Assembly: GCA_937864265.1 (NCBI GenBank)
Contig: CALMIR010000202.1
Span: 1 to 64,000 of the forward strand
Direction: 5' to 3'
DNA: 64,000 nucleotides
Origin: an uncultured Saprospirales bacterium
GTDB taxonomy: Bacteria > Bacteroidota > Bacteroidia > Chitinophagales > Saprospiraceae
Positions 52,497 through 62,919 of this stretch are shown in pieces (within the stretch, counting starts at the first letter, position 1; every line of letters begins with the position of its first letter). Under the pieces are notes generated by a model, which searched no databases, was not told the DNA's origin, and saw nothing but the letters and a program-made list of their open reading frames with translations. A program made the translations under genes and the position numbers.

Positions 52497-54287
52497 GTGA
52501 AGGAGCTAGCCTATCTCAACCCTTTTTTCGTTAAATACAAATGGCACTTCCTCTTGGGGATTCTGTTTGTATCCCTTTCCAACTACTTTCGGGTACTTCA
52601 GCCCCAAATGATCCGCCAAGCTTTGGATCTGGTCGTGGAAAACATCAGCTTATACGGTGTTTTTGAAGGATTTGAACTGCAAAAGGAATTATTCTCCGTT
52701 TTGGGCCGTTCGCTTTTGTATTTTGGCGTACTGGTGTTGATTCTGGCGCTGCTGATGGGGGTATTCATGTATTTCATGCGCCAAACCATTATCGTGATGT
52801 CCCGGCTCATCGAATACGACATGCGGAAAGCTATATTCGCACAATACGAGAGGTTGAGCCAGGCTTTTTACAAAAGGAATAAAACGGGCGACATGATGTC
52901 CCGCATCACCGAGGATGTATCCAAAGTGCGCAACTACCTGGGCCCCGCTATTTTATACGGCATCAATTTGATTTCCCTTTTTGTATTGGTGATTTATTCC
53001 ATGTTACGAGTGAGTGTGGAACTGACGCTTTACTCCCTGGCGCCTTTGCCGCTGTTGTCCATATCCATCTACTACGTAAGCAACCTAATCAACCGCAAAA
53101 GCGAGGTGATTCAGCAACAATTAGCCGTCCTCAACAGTACTTGTCAGGAAGTATATTCTGGCATTCGGGTTGTCAAATCCTACGTGCAGACCCTCGCTAT
53201 GAGCCAGCATTTTGCCGATCAAAGCGACGATTACAAGAGCAAATCCCTCAACTTGGCTCAGGTAGATGCCTTCTTTTACCCCTTGATGATCCTGCTCATA
53301 GGTGCCAGTACCGTGATCACCATATACGTAGGTGGGCTTCAGGTGGTGAAAGGCAATATTACCGCCGGTAATGTGGCCGAGTTTGTCATTTATGTCAATA
53401 TGCTCACCTGGCCCGTAACCGCTATCGGATGGATTGCCTCCATTATTCAACAGGCGGCTGCTTCCCAAAAGCGCATCAACGAGTTCCTGAACATACAACC
53501 AGAGATTGTTAACAAGGGAGAAAGCAGTGTTCCTTTCAAGGGCAAAGTGGAATTCAAAGACGTATCATTCACCTATCCCGATACGGGTATTCAGGCGCTC
53601 AAAAACATCGACTTCACCCTCCAGCCCGGCCAAAAGATGGCTATTATAGGCCGTACCGGTTCCGGCAAATCCACTGTTGCTGACCTGCTGGTTCGACTTT
53701 ATGATGTGAGTTCCGGCCAAATTTTGATAGACGGCAAAGACATTCGCCAACACGACTTGGCTCTGTTGCGGCAGCGGATTGGCTATGTGCCACAGGATGT
53801 TTTTCTTTTTTCCGATACAATTGCCAAGAACATCGCTTTTGGAAAGGCAGACGCTTCCCGGGATGAGGTAGAAACTTTTGCGCGCTATGCCGCTGTTTAT
53901 GAAGATATCCAAGGATTGTCGCAGGGATTCGATACGATGGTTGGCGAGCGCGGGGTCACCCTTTCGGGCGGTCAAAAACAACGCGTATCCATAGCCCGGG
54001 CATTTATCAAAAAGCCCGACATCATCGTATTGGATGATTGTCTTTCTGCGGTAGATACCAATACCGAAAAACAAATTCTGGGCTACTTATCTGGCGCTTT
54101 GGCCGATCATACGGCTATTATCATTACCCACCGCATTTATGCCTTGCTCGATTTTGATCAGATCATTGTACTGGACGATGGTCGCATCGTTGAAATGGGT
54201 ACCCACGATACCCTGTTGCAAAACAAAGGCTACTACTACGATATTTTTGAAAAACAACGGGTAGAAGAAGTGCAATCTGCGGAATAA
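52497..54287 (+). CDS. ABC exporter half-transporter (MsbA-type) with non-canonical Walker B
   Basis: Translation begins at GTG 52497; there is no ATG before the first helix. The 596-residue protein has six membrane helices over residues 1-310 and one nucleotide-binding domain: Walker A GRTGSGKST, Q-loop GYVPQDVFLF, signature LSGGQKQR and Walker B IIVLDD. The residue after the Walker B aspartate (position 514) is Asp, not the usual catalytic Glu (LDDCLSAVD), as in the degenerate subunits of heterodimeric exporters. Such proteins move lipids, drugs or peptides outward. It stands alone, so a second half must lie elsewhere or it may work as a homodimer with low activity. Confidence 0.9.
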   Translation: MKELAYLNPFFVKYKWHFLLGILFVSLSNYFRVLQPQMIRQALDLVVENISLYGVFEGFELQKELFSVLGRSLLYFGVLVLILALLMGVFMYFMRQTIIVMSRLIEYDMRKAIFAQYERLSQAFYKRNKTGDMMSRITEDVSKVRNYLGPAILYGINLISLFVLVIYSMLRVSVELTLYSLAPLPLLSISIYYVSNLINRKSEVIQQQLAVLNSTCQEVYSGIRVVKSYVQTLAMSQHFADQSDDYKSKSLNLAQVDAFFYPLMILLIGASTVITIYVGGLQVVKGNITAGNVAEFVIYVNMLTWPVTAIGWIASIIQQAAASQKRINEFLNIQPEIVNKGESSVPFKGKVEFKDVSFTYPDTGIQALKNIDFTLQPGQKMAIIGRTGSGKSTVADLLVRLYDVSSGQILIDGKDIRQHDLALLRQRIGYVPQDVFLFSDTIAKNIAFGKADASRDEVETFARYAAVYEDIQGLSQGFDTMVGERGVTLSGGQKQRVSIARAFIKKPDIIVLDDCLSAVDTNTEKQILGYLSGALADHTAIIITHRIYALLDFDQIIVLDDGRIVEMGTHDTLLQNKGYYYDIFEKQRVEEVQSAE

Positions 54288-54376
54288 ATTGACCCCATCT
54301 TCTCCGTGCTTTTACATTTGCATTTCGCGTTTCCAAGTTTTTGCCATACAGAAATTGCCAAAGAAGGATAAATTTT

Positions 54377-54406
54377 TTTGATTCTTTCGGCAAATATTTA
54401 CTTTTG
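54377..54406 (+). promoter_or_regulatory. Bacteroidota-type promoter of the DUF3276 gene
   Basis: TTTG (54377-54380) and TACTTTTG (54399-54406) are 18 bases apart, close to the -33/-7 consensus, 36 bases before the start. Confidence 0.65.
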
Positions 54407-54441
54407 TATGGGTGTATTTTTTTTAACTAAATCAAAGCAAA

Positions 54442-54819
54442 GTGGATAATGAGAGAAACCAACGGAAACACGAGAGCGTGTTTTCCAAAAAGGTGCGTGC
54501 CGGAAAACGAAGAACCTACTTTTTTGACGTTCGGAAAACCAAGGGCGAGGATTATTACCTGACCCTGACGGAAAGTACCAAGAAATTCAATGGCGATGGC
54601 TACGAACGCCACAAAATTTTCTTGTACAAAGAGGATTTCAATCGTTTCCTGGAGGGCTTGGAAGATACCATCAATTACATCAAATCGGAATTGATGCCCA
54701 ATTACGATTACGACGAATTCAACCACAAGGACGAATTGCAGGAAGAAGATCAGGAGGAGGTTTTTGTACCGAAAAAATCCAATCCCGACAGCAATATTGA
54801 TGATGATATTAGTTGGTAA
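54442..54819 (+). CDS. DUF3276 / PUR-alpha-type nucleic-acid-binding protein
   Basis: The start is the GTG at 54442 (no in-frame ATG nearby). The 125-residue protein has the PUR repeat: VFSKKVRAGKRRTYFFDVRK, then GEDYYLTLTESTKKFNGDGY, HKIFLYKEDFNRFLEGL. The tail is acidic (DELQEEDQEEVFVPKK). PUR-alpha relatives in Borrelia and Bacteroidota bind single-stranded or purine-rich nucleic acid. The family is close to universal in Bacteroidota, so this supports the taxonomic assignment. A clear terminator follows. Confidence 0.92.
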   Translation: MDNERNQRKHESVFSKKVRAGKRRTYFFDVRKTKGEDYYLTLTESTKKFNGDGYERHKIFLYKEDFNRFLEGLEDTINYIKSELMPNYDYDEFNHKDELQEEDQEEVFVPKKSNPDSNIDDDISW

Positions 54820-54850
54820 AACCCTATAAGCAGCAGCATTTTGATGGTAT

Positions 54851-54890
54851 AAGAGCCGTCCTGATAGCGATTTCAGGACGGCTCTTGTAT
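54851..54890 (+). terminator. Intrinsic terminator after the DUF3276 gene
   Basis: AAGAGCCGTCCTG (54851-54863) pairs with CAGGACGGCTCTT (54874-54886), ten-base loop, followed by a weak T run. Confidence 0.82.
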
Positions 54891-55081
54891 TTCAGGGCTT
54901 TCGATAAAATTTTATGAGAAAAACCTTTTACATGCTAGGGTTATCTCATCGCCAAATAAAACAAACACTATCTTTATTTGTTTTTTTTAGAAATAAATTT
55001 CCTGAAAAGATTTATTGGCTTAATTTTATGTTATCCTAAACCCAAAAACATTCGATTCATTTCAACTATATCATCATTCGG

Positions 55082-55885
55082 ATGTCAGTTAAAGAGAAAA
55101 AAATCAAACAACCTTCTAAGCTCCTTTTTGCAACGGAGTTTGGACGGGCCTTTGTCGAGTACAGCCTCTTTCATTTGGGCAAGCCCATCCTGAATCGACT
55201 GGAAAAAGGCGATGGTCATACCGTTTTTGTGTTACCGGGTTTTTTGACGACCGATTCTACGACCGTGCCTTTGCGCAATTTCCTGAACGAACTCGGTTAC
55301 AACGCGCAACCTTGGGATCAGGGCCGCAACCTCGGCCACTCGCGATATGTCTTTACCATGCTACACCACATCCACGACTTGGTGGAACGCACGGGTGAAA
55401 AAGTAAGCCTGATCGGATGGAGTTTGGGGGGGGTATATGCCCGGGAAATCGCCCGGCAGAATCCGGAAAATATCCGGCAAGTCATTACCCTTGGCTCGCC
55501 TTTTAGGGGCATTAGAGAATCCAATAACGTGAGTTGGATGTACACTTTGCTAACGGGTAAAAGTGTAAAAGACATTGAGGAAGACTGGACGGAACAAATG
55601 GATCAAGCGCCTCCTGTGCCGACTACTGCCATTTACAGCAAATACGACGGCGTGGTATCTTGGGAGCATTGTGTCGAATCGCACGAAGGGCCGATGACGG
55701 AAAACGTAGAAGTAGTAGGCAGTCACTGTGGTTTGGGTCACCATCCGGCTGCATTGGCCTGCATTGCCGATCGGCTGGCTCAAGATCCCAATCACTGGCA
55801 ACTCTTCCAGCCAGGCTTTTTTCAGCAATACCTTTATCCCTACTATACGGGTAAAAAAGGCGCTGTTTCTGCGATGATGGTTTAA
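55082..55885 (+). CDS. Alpha/beta hydrolase
   Basis: The 267-residue protein has the nucleophile elbow GWSLGG with Ser114, an acid candidate in YSKYDGVVSWEHC and the catalytic His in VVGSHCGLGHHP. Start residues 1-40 are basic and do not form a signal peptide. The sequence has the esterase-lipase look of PGAP1/lipase-like hydrolases (VFVLPGFLTTDSTTVPLRNF, then VITLGSPFRGI). The substrate is unknown. It overlaps the convergent DJ-1-like gene by four bases. Confidence 0.87.
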   Translation: MSVKEKKIKQPSKLLFATEFGRAFVEYSLFHLGKPILNRLEKGDGHTVFVLPGFLTTDSTTVPLRNFLNELGYNAQPWDQGRNLGHSRYVFTMLHHIHDLVERTGEKVSLIGWSLGGVYAREIARQNPENIRQVITLGSPFRGIRESNNVSWMYTLLTGKSVKDIEEDWTEQMDQAPPVPTTAIYSKYDGVVSWEHCVESHEGPMTENVEVVGSHCGLGHHPAALACIADRLAQDPNHWQLFQPGFFQQYLYPYYTGKKGAVSAMMV

Positions 55886-56628
55886 TGCGTTATTACCAAA
55901 TGGGGCACTTGATTTAAGTCCCATTCTATCACCAAGCCCTGTGCCAAGCGCTGCGTTATTTCTGCGCCGTACAGGTATTCACACAAGTACAGGGCTGCCT
56001 CAAAAGACTTAGCGCCGCCCGCCGAAGTGATGTATTTCCCATCGTGTACAAAAAGGACGCCTTCCCGCACATCCAGCGCTGGAAACATTTGCCGCATCGC
56101 TTCTACATCGGCCGGGAATGTCGTGCATACGGCTTCATCCAACAAACCCGCCTTAGCCAACACAAATGCGCCATCGCAGTGGGAAGTGACAAACTGCGCC
56201 TTTTCGGCTGCCTGACGGACAAAATTAATTAAAGTGTCATTTTCCAGATCGCTGTCTAGGTGGTGCTCCGCACTAGGCACCACTAGAATGTCTATGCGCG
56301 GCAGGCTATCGCGGGTAAAGCTGAAATCGGGCAAAAGGCGCAAGCCCTCGAAAGTGGTGACGACGCCGGGATGCTGGGCAAGGGTAAAGACATTCATAGG
56401 CCGGATACCTTCCCGGAAGATGGTATGCTGGAAAATGTCGTAAGGGGCGGTCAGTTCCGTGTTATAAACCCCGTCCATGATGAGAAAAGCCACATTGTAG
56501 TGACCTTCCGGCAAATGAGGCTGATATACAACCGCCTCCTGCTCTTGAACTGCCACATCTGGAGAAGGGGAAGAGCAAGCGAACAAGAGACCAAGCAGCA
56601 GGCTTAATGTGCTAAGTGTTTTTTGCAT
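55882..56628 (-). CDS. DJ-1/PfpI family lipoprotein
   Basis: The 248-residue protein has a lipoprotein signal (LSLLLGLLFAC) followed by a DJ-1/PfpI domain: YNVAFLIMDGVYNTELTAPY, ILVVPSAEHHLDSDLEND, then FVTSHCDGAFVLAKAGLLDE, where the Cys is the family nucleophile position, and KYITSAGGAKSFEAALYL. The domain is usually cytoplasmic (proteases, chaperones, AraC regulators), so a membrane-anchored extracytoplasmic version is unusual. A palindromic element (56638-56722) ends nine bases before its start. Confidence 0.85.
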   Translation of the reverse strand: MQKTLSTLSLLLGLLFACSSPSPDVAVQEQEAVVYQPHLPEGHYNVAFLIMDGVYNTELTAPYDIFQHTIFREGIRPMNVFTLAQHPGVVTTFEGLRLLPDFSFTRDSLPRIDILVVPSAEHHLDSDLENDTLINFVRQAAEKAQFVTSHCDGAFVLAKAGLLDEAVCTTFPADVEAMRQMFPALDVREGVLFVHDGKYITSAGGAKSFEAALYLCEYLYGAEITQRLAQGLVIEWDLNQVPHLVITH

Positions 56629-56637
56629 AGAGCTATA

Positions 56638-56722
56638 GTATTGTGTAAAAAATTACTTCCCGATTTTACGCTAGTGCCGTCGGCACTAGCGTAAAATCGG
56701 GAACTTAATTCTTTTGTGTTAC
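56638..56722 (-). mobile_element. Palindromic MITE-like element, copy D
   Basis: The shortest copy (85 bases). Between ends GTATTGTGTAAAAAA and (other strand) GTAACACAAAAG lies a perfect 23-base inverted repeat with a one-base loop; the inner arms are CTAGTGCCG and CGGCACTAG. The end facing the DJ-1 gene is the same end that faces genes in copies A and B. It lies nine bases from the start codon. Flanking triplets ATA and ATT are not an exact duplication. Confidence 0.78.
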
Positions 56723-56792
56723 ATTGTACAAAGTGGTACTTGCGTTCTAATACGCACGGCAGCATGCAAGATAGCATCCGAATAGCCAAATC

Positions 56793-58628
56793 TCATCTAT
56801 TCAACAGGAGTACCTTACCAACTGCCATTTCTTCATCTGCCATCAGGCGATACAGTATCATGCCATTGGGCAAAGAAGCTGGCGTTTGAATGTGCTGAAC
56901 ATCCGCTGTGCCAAAAACCAGATCCGACCATAATAGCCGCCCGTTCACATCATAAAGCTCCACCGTACCATTGCCCCCAATGGGGAAATGGTGCAACATC
57001 AATTGTTGGCCATCTGATACCACCGTCATTGGGGCATGATGAGGTTTGATTTCGTTGGCCTCCGTAATCAATAGGCCAGCTTTGGCCAATTGATTAAAGT
57101 TTTCTCCGCCAATAGTAGTAAAATTTCCAGCAAAATAAATGAATGCTTTGAAGCGAGTCATGGCATGAATAAAAGCATTGACAGTAGGGTAAACTGGCCA
57201 AAAGTCTATTGCAGATTCCCAGGGGGTAAATCCGATTCCATAATAGCCCCCATCGTAAGGCAGCGAACCATAATAGGTGCCAAATGCCACTGTTTTATCA
57301 ATACCCCGTACCAGCCAATTGGGATAGCCTCCCACTGTCCACCAGCTATTATTGCTGGTATAAAGCATCGAATAGGATATGTTTTCATTTTTTAGCAATG
57401 CAGAAATATATTGCCCACCCTTATAAACTGCCAGCTTCTCAACAATTCCGCTCTCAAAGCTTGACAGCGGCAGCAACTGCCCCGTCTCCAAATCAAAACG
57501 AGCTATATGCTCAGCCAACACCTCATTGCCTTCCATCAAATGGAACTGCCCGCCAAATACCAGCGTATCGCCTGTGCTATCCATATCGAGCACATAGCCC
57601 GAGGTGGTATATTGTTCGTGGAAAGGCTGCCAGCTTTCGGTGGGCAAATGATACGCTACTATAGCGCTTTGGTCTTCGTATTGAAAAATTCCGCCAAAGT
57701 AACAATAATCGCCAAAGCATTCTACTTGATATACCTTGCCATTGATGATATCATTGGTGGCAATGGGATGCCATTGGCCGTTTTTCCACCAGGCTGCCTG
57801 CGTTTCCAGGGTATCAAACACAAAATTGCCGATTGTCACCAATTCTAAGGAATCTCCTATAAAAGCAAAATCATCTACTTCGCCTTCTAGCCCAGGAAAA
57901 GCGCGCCAATTCTCGCCGTCGTAGGCGGCAAAATTATTGGCTGCAAATCCGGCTAGCATTTCGAATTGCCCGCCAAAATACAGCCATTCTTCCGTAGCTT
58001 TCATCACATTCACTTCACCTTCAACACCAGAATTATCGCCTACTGCGCAGGGTGTAAAATATACCGTCAGATAAGCGGGCTGTATCCAGGCCAATTCATC
58101 GGCGCTGAAGCCATGAGCCGCCGCCCAGGTACCCAACTGAGGATAACGGGGTAGCAGATCGGCCAAATAGTTGTAATTGTTCTGTTGACGAATGCTGTTG
58201 ACCAATTCCCTTTCTCCCGAGACCAGCAGCAACTGACCCACGGCACAAGCTGTATTGTAATCATCCACAAAATAAGGCTGGCGTTGCGCATGGTGGGTGT
58301 TTTTTGGGAACAGCCCCTGCTGCCAATAGCTGTGCAGGGCATCCAGCAGCAATAATCTGTTTGCTTGAAGTGTCCCATCTTCCAGCAAGGCTGTGCGTTC
58401 GCGCAGTGTTTGCTCCACCAACTGCAAATGCCTTTGAATGCGTGCTTCGTCGGATTTGAATTGGGTTATTTCCAACAAAGCAGATGTCGGTGGTAATTGG
58501 GTAGCCCATTGCTTGTTTACCTCGTATAGGTGCAGATACAAAGGCGCGGGTTGATGAGGTGCCAAATTTTGACTCCAAATGGCAATTGAAAAAAACAATA
58601 GTCCCAAGAGGGTTACAGATGCTTTCAT
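56793..58628 (-). CDS. Large secreted protein with a T9SS-like C-terminal domain
   Basis: The 611-residue protein has a signal peptide (MKASVTLLGLLFFSIAIWSQ). Residues about 90-190 contain PYFVDDYNTACAVGQLLL and later ELAWIQPAYLTVYF, a module I recall from other Saprospiraceae and some deltaproteobacterial secreted proteins. Repeated propeller-like segments follow with WYFGG/VFGGQF turns (LVTIGNFVFD, LVFGGQFHLMEGNEV, IYFAGNFTTIGGENF), consistent with a beta-propeller. The C-terminus (VELYDVNGRLLWSDLVFG, PNGMILYRLM) resembles a type A sorting domain though the first PNP motif is weak. It is probably secreted to the surface. Function unknown. Confidence 0.8.
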   Translation of the reverse strand: MKASVTLLGLLFFSIAIWSQNLAPHQPAPLYLHLYEVNKQWATQLPPTSALLEITQFKSDEARIQRHLQLVEQTLRERTALLEDGTLQANRLLLLDALHSYWQQGLFPKNTHHAQRQPYFVDDYNTACAVGQLLLVSGERELVNSIRQQNNYNYLADLLPRYPQLGTWAAAHGFSADELAWIQPAYLTVYFTPCAVGDNSGVEGEVNVMKATEEWLYFGGQFEMLAGFAANNFAAYDGENWRAFPGLEGEVDDFAFIGDSLELVTIGNFVFDTLETQAAWWKNGQWHPIATNDIINGKVYQVECFGDYCYFGGIFQYEDQSAIVAYHLPTESWQPFHEQYTTSGYVLDMDSTGDTLVFGGQFHLMEGNEVLAEHIARFDLETGQLLPLSSFESGIVEKLAVYKGGQYISALLKNENISYSMLYTSNNSWWTVGGYPNWLVRGIDKTVAFGTYYGSLPYDGGYYGIGFTPWESAIDFWPVYPTVNAFIHAMTRFKAFIYFAGNFTTIGGENFNQLAKAGLLITEANEIKPHHAPMTVVSDGQQLMLHHFPIGGNGTVELYDVNGRLLWSDLVFGTADVQHIQTPASLPNGMILYRLMADEEMAVGKVLLLNR

Positions 58629-58812
58629 GGTTATTGATTTTAGTTCTTTGACAAATGGTGCAGGAAAGAAGGTTGATTTTTAAGCTTAATTTGTTGTTTT
58701 TACCGCATAAATGCCCGTTTTTTCGAAGCTTAGCTTTTTGGCAGACATTTTTTTTGTGCAATAAGAGCGAAATTTCGCTAAATCATGTATCTTTTGCCTT
58801 CAAACAGATTGA

Positions 58813-60837
<2,025 letters not shown>

Positions 60838-60910
60838 TTTCCCCTTGGAAAGTATTGCATTCCAAAAGGAATAATGATAAATTTGTAATTACAAAACTAC
60901 TTTTTAAACG

Positions 60911-60950
60911 AATAGCCCTCGGCAATGCAAGCATTGTGAGGGCTATTTTA
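60911..60950 (+). terminator. Terminator after fadH
   Basis: AATAGCCCTCGGCAATGC pairs with GCATTGTGAGGGCTATT, one bulge, two-base loop, followed by TTAG. Bidirectional with the converging AT-hook gene. Confidence 0.75.
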
Positions 60951-60976
60951 GTATGAGCAAGTTATAATAACTATAA

Positions 60977-61585
60977 TTATCGCTGGTATTTCTTGGGCAA
61001 TTCGCCTTGCTTGGTAAACCAGGATTTCAGCGCGTAAGCATGGCCACGCCCTTCGTAGGCCACTTTCACCAAATAATCCTTTCGGTTGGCCATTTTGACA
61101 AAGGCCCGGTTCAGCATGATTTTAATTTGTTCTTCGTCCAATTGATAGTAAGGTTCTGGCCTAGATTGGGCGTACTCGACAAAATCCGGCACGATCATCA
61201 CCTGATCCTTTTCTTCCAAGGCACGGATCACCAACAAATCCCAAGGTGAAGGGCGGAAATCGATGACTTCGCCTTCTTCTTTGCTGGGGCGGCCTTTCTT
61301 TTTGGGCACTTCTGGTTCGTGTACCACTTTATTACTGGCGGCTTTTTCTTTACGAGGACGGCCCTTTTCTTTTTGGGCTTCCTTTTCTGTTGATTTTGAT
61401 GCAGCAGGAAGTTCTTTTACTTCGGCTTCGTCTAGCGCTAATGCTATTGCAGCTTCCTCCCGCACTTCCAATTCAGCAACAATTTCTCTAAATTTAACGA
61501 CTTGAAACTCTAACTTGCGTAGTTCTGACTCATAATGGATGCGCAAGTCCCTGATTTGTAATGGGTTTAATTTTGTTTGTTTCAT
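60977..61585 (-). CDS. AT-hook and coiled-coil protein
   Basis: The 202-residue soluble protein has an N-terminal coiled coil (residues 10-50), two AT-hook-type basic motifs GRPRK (about 75) and GRPSK (about 97), and a C-terminal domain of about 85 residues (WDLLVIRALEEKDQVMIVPD, then ALKSWFTKQGELPKKYQR) that could be a winged helix. AT-hooks bind the minor groove of AT-rich DNA. It is probably a nucleoid-associated or regulatory protein. The Lys-Glu rich middle is low complexity. Confidence 0.75.
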   Translation of the reverse strand: MKQTKLNPLQIRDLRIHYESELRKLEFQVVKFREIVAELEVREEAAIALALDEAEVKELPAASKSTEKEAQKEKGRPRKEKAASNKVVHEPEVPKKKGRPSKEEGEVIDFRPSPWDLLVIRALEEKDQVMIVPDFVEYAQSRPEPYYQLDEEQIKIMLNRAFVKMANRKDYLVKVAYEGRGHAYALKSWFTKQGELPKKYQR

Positions 61586-61730
61586 AATCCTGTTTTTGAT
61601 TTTGGCTCAATGTATGTATTTATTTATTAATTTCTAAGTTATTTATTATTTTTTTATTTCAATAGGTTTTCTAATTAATAAGTGCAAATTATTGTTGATC
61701 AATCTGATGGATGGAAATATATAATAAGTT

Positions 61731-62462
61731 TCAGCCCTTTATGGATGCCTGATACAATTGCTGATAATAAGGCAAGCAGGCTTCAGCTAATTTTTCCAAT
61801 TCAGGACTCAAGGCATACTCCTGAGGTATATAGGGCTGAAAACCAGTGGATTGGTGAACGCTAGCATACCAATATTTGGCCCAAACGCCGTCCTCTGGCC
61901 TACTGCCTGGAGACCAGCTAAGCATCGCCTCCTCAAAAGAAATATCCAAGGCCTGGCACAATTGCTGCAGCACTCGGGGTGGGTTGAGTAACAAACATTG
62001 TGCGTCAATCACAACCGGTGGTTTATGGTTGTCCACCAACCAATTGTACAGTTCATATTGTTGGGCGATACCGATGTCCTTGATGCTGGGGTTGGGGATT
62101 ACCTTGGAATAAGAAGCAATGATAGCTCGCGGATGGCGGATGAGGAGGATGTTCTCCATGTCGAGCAAAAAATCCCAATCGATAGCGATGAGGTGGTGGG
62201 TCATTTGCTTGAACAATACCAAGGGGGTGGGGTAATCGGCAAACAAAACATTTTTTATTACCTGATTGCCGTCGTTCTCCTGGCTGGCTAATATGTCTTC
62301 TTTACCCGGGTGGAGTACGATGGAATCCGTTTGCGTCAAATAGTGGGCATAAAGTGGCTCGTCCACCACGGAGGCATCTGGGCGCTGCGCAAAAGCATAC
62401 ATAAAGGCCGTAGAAATGTTGCGCGGGCTTGACCAAGCGTTGATGCGTTTGATTTCGGGCAT
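61731..62462 (-). CDS. Sulfotransferase family protein
   Basis: The 243-residue protein begins with a P-loop-like 5'-phosphosulfate motif (SSPRNISTAFMYAF, residues 11-24) and has a 3'-phosphate motif (LLIRHPRAIIASYSKV). These are the PAPS-binding elements of sulfotransferases. The remaining segments (LPYYQQLYQ, WSPGSRPEDGVW) are weakly related to bacterial sulfotransferase-like proteins often annotated alongside branched-chain aminotransferases. The acceptor is not evident. It is downstream of yegP on the same strand. Confidence 0.8.
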   Translation of the reverse strand: MPEIKRINAWSSPRNISTAFMYAFAQRPDASVVDEPLYAHYLTQTDSIVLHPGKEDILASQENDGNQVIKNVLFADYPTPLVLFKQMTHHLIAIDWDFLLDMENILLIRHPRAIIASYSKVIPNPSIKDIGIAQQYELYNWLVDNHKPPVVIDAQCLLLNPPRVLQQLCQALDISFEEAMLSWSPGSRPEDGVWAKYWYASVHQSTGFQPYIPQEYALSPELEKLAEACLPYYQQLYQASIKG

Positions 62463-62487
62463 GATGGATAATTATAGGCGAAAGGTG

Positions 62488-62533
62488 AAACCTGTTGTCC
62501 GACCAATGTATGAATGAGGACAACAGGTTTTTT
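62488..62533. terminator. Terminator hairpin between yegP and the sulfotransferase gene
   Basis: AAACCTGTTGTCC (62488-62500) pairs with GGACAACAGGTTT (62518-62530), with a 17-base loop and a T run on the plus-strand side. It separates two minus-strand genes, where it would act with a shorter T run. Confidence 0.7.
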
Positions 62534-62537
62534 CCGA

Positions 62538-62870
62538 TCAGGCGATGGTTGTATCGACTACTTCCGCTCCTGGGGCATTATTTTTTACCGATTGTATGCC
62601 TGTCTCCATAGAAGCGGTATTGGCATACATTTGACTGCTGCCGATGATCTGTTTGTTTGCTGCCAATAGGTTGAAGAAGAACTTGCCGTTAGCCGCTTCT
62701 TTGCGCTCATATTGGGCATCTTCTGTGCTGTTTTTCTTGACACTTTCTACGCCGTTTTGCGCAGCTGATTTGCTAGAATATCCCTGGCTGGAAAGTACAA
62801 TTTGACCATTTTTCGCTTTTAAACGGAAATAAAACTGATCGTTGTTTTCACTCTTGAAAATTTCAAACAT
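62538..62870 (-). CDS. yegP: YegP family (DUF1508) protein
   Basis: The 110-residue protein has two tandem copies of the YegP motif: FYFRLKAKNGQIVLSSQGYS with SKSAAQNGVESVKKN, and FFFNLLAANKQIIGSSQMY with TASMETGIQSVKNN. The two-repeat form is the usual one. The family is small and cytoplasmic, with no assigned biochemical activity. It is adjacent to the SIMPL gene (49 bases apart) on the same strand. Confidence 0.92.
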   Translation of the reverse strand: MFEIFKSENNDQFYFRLKAKNGQIVLSSQGYSSKSAAQNGVESVKKNSTEDAQYERKEAANGKFFFNLLAANKQIIGSSQMYANTASMETGIQSVKNNAPGAEVVDTTIA

Positions 62871-62919
62871 AAGCTCTAAAGTTTAGTCGTTATAAAATGG
62901 TTCAATAAGCGATAAAAAC

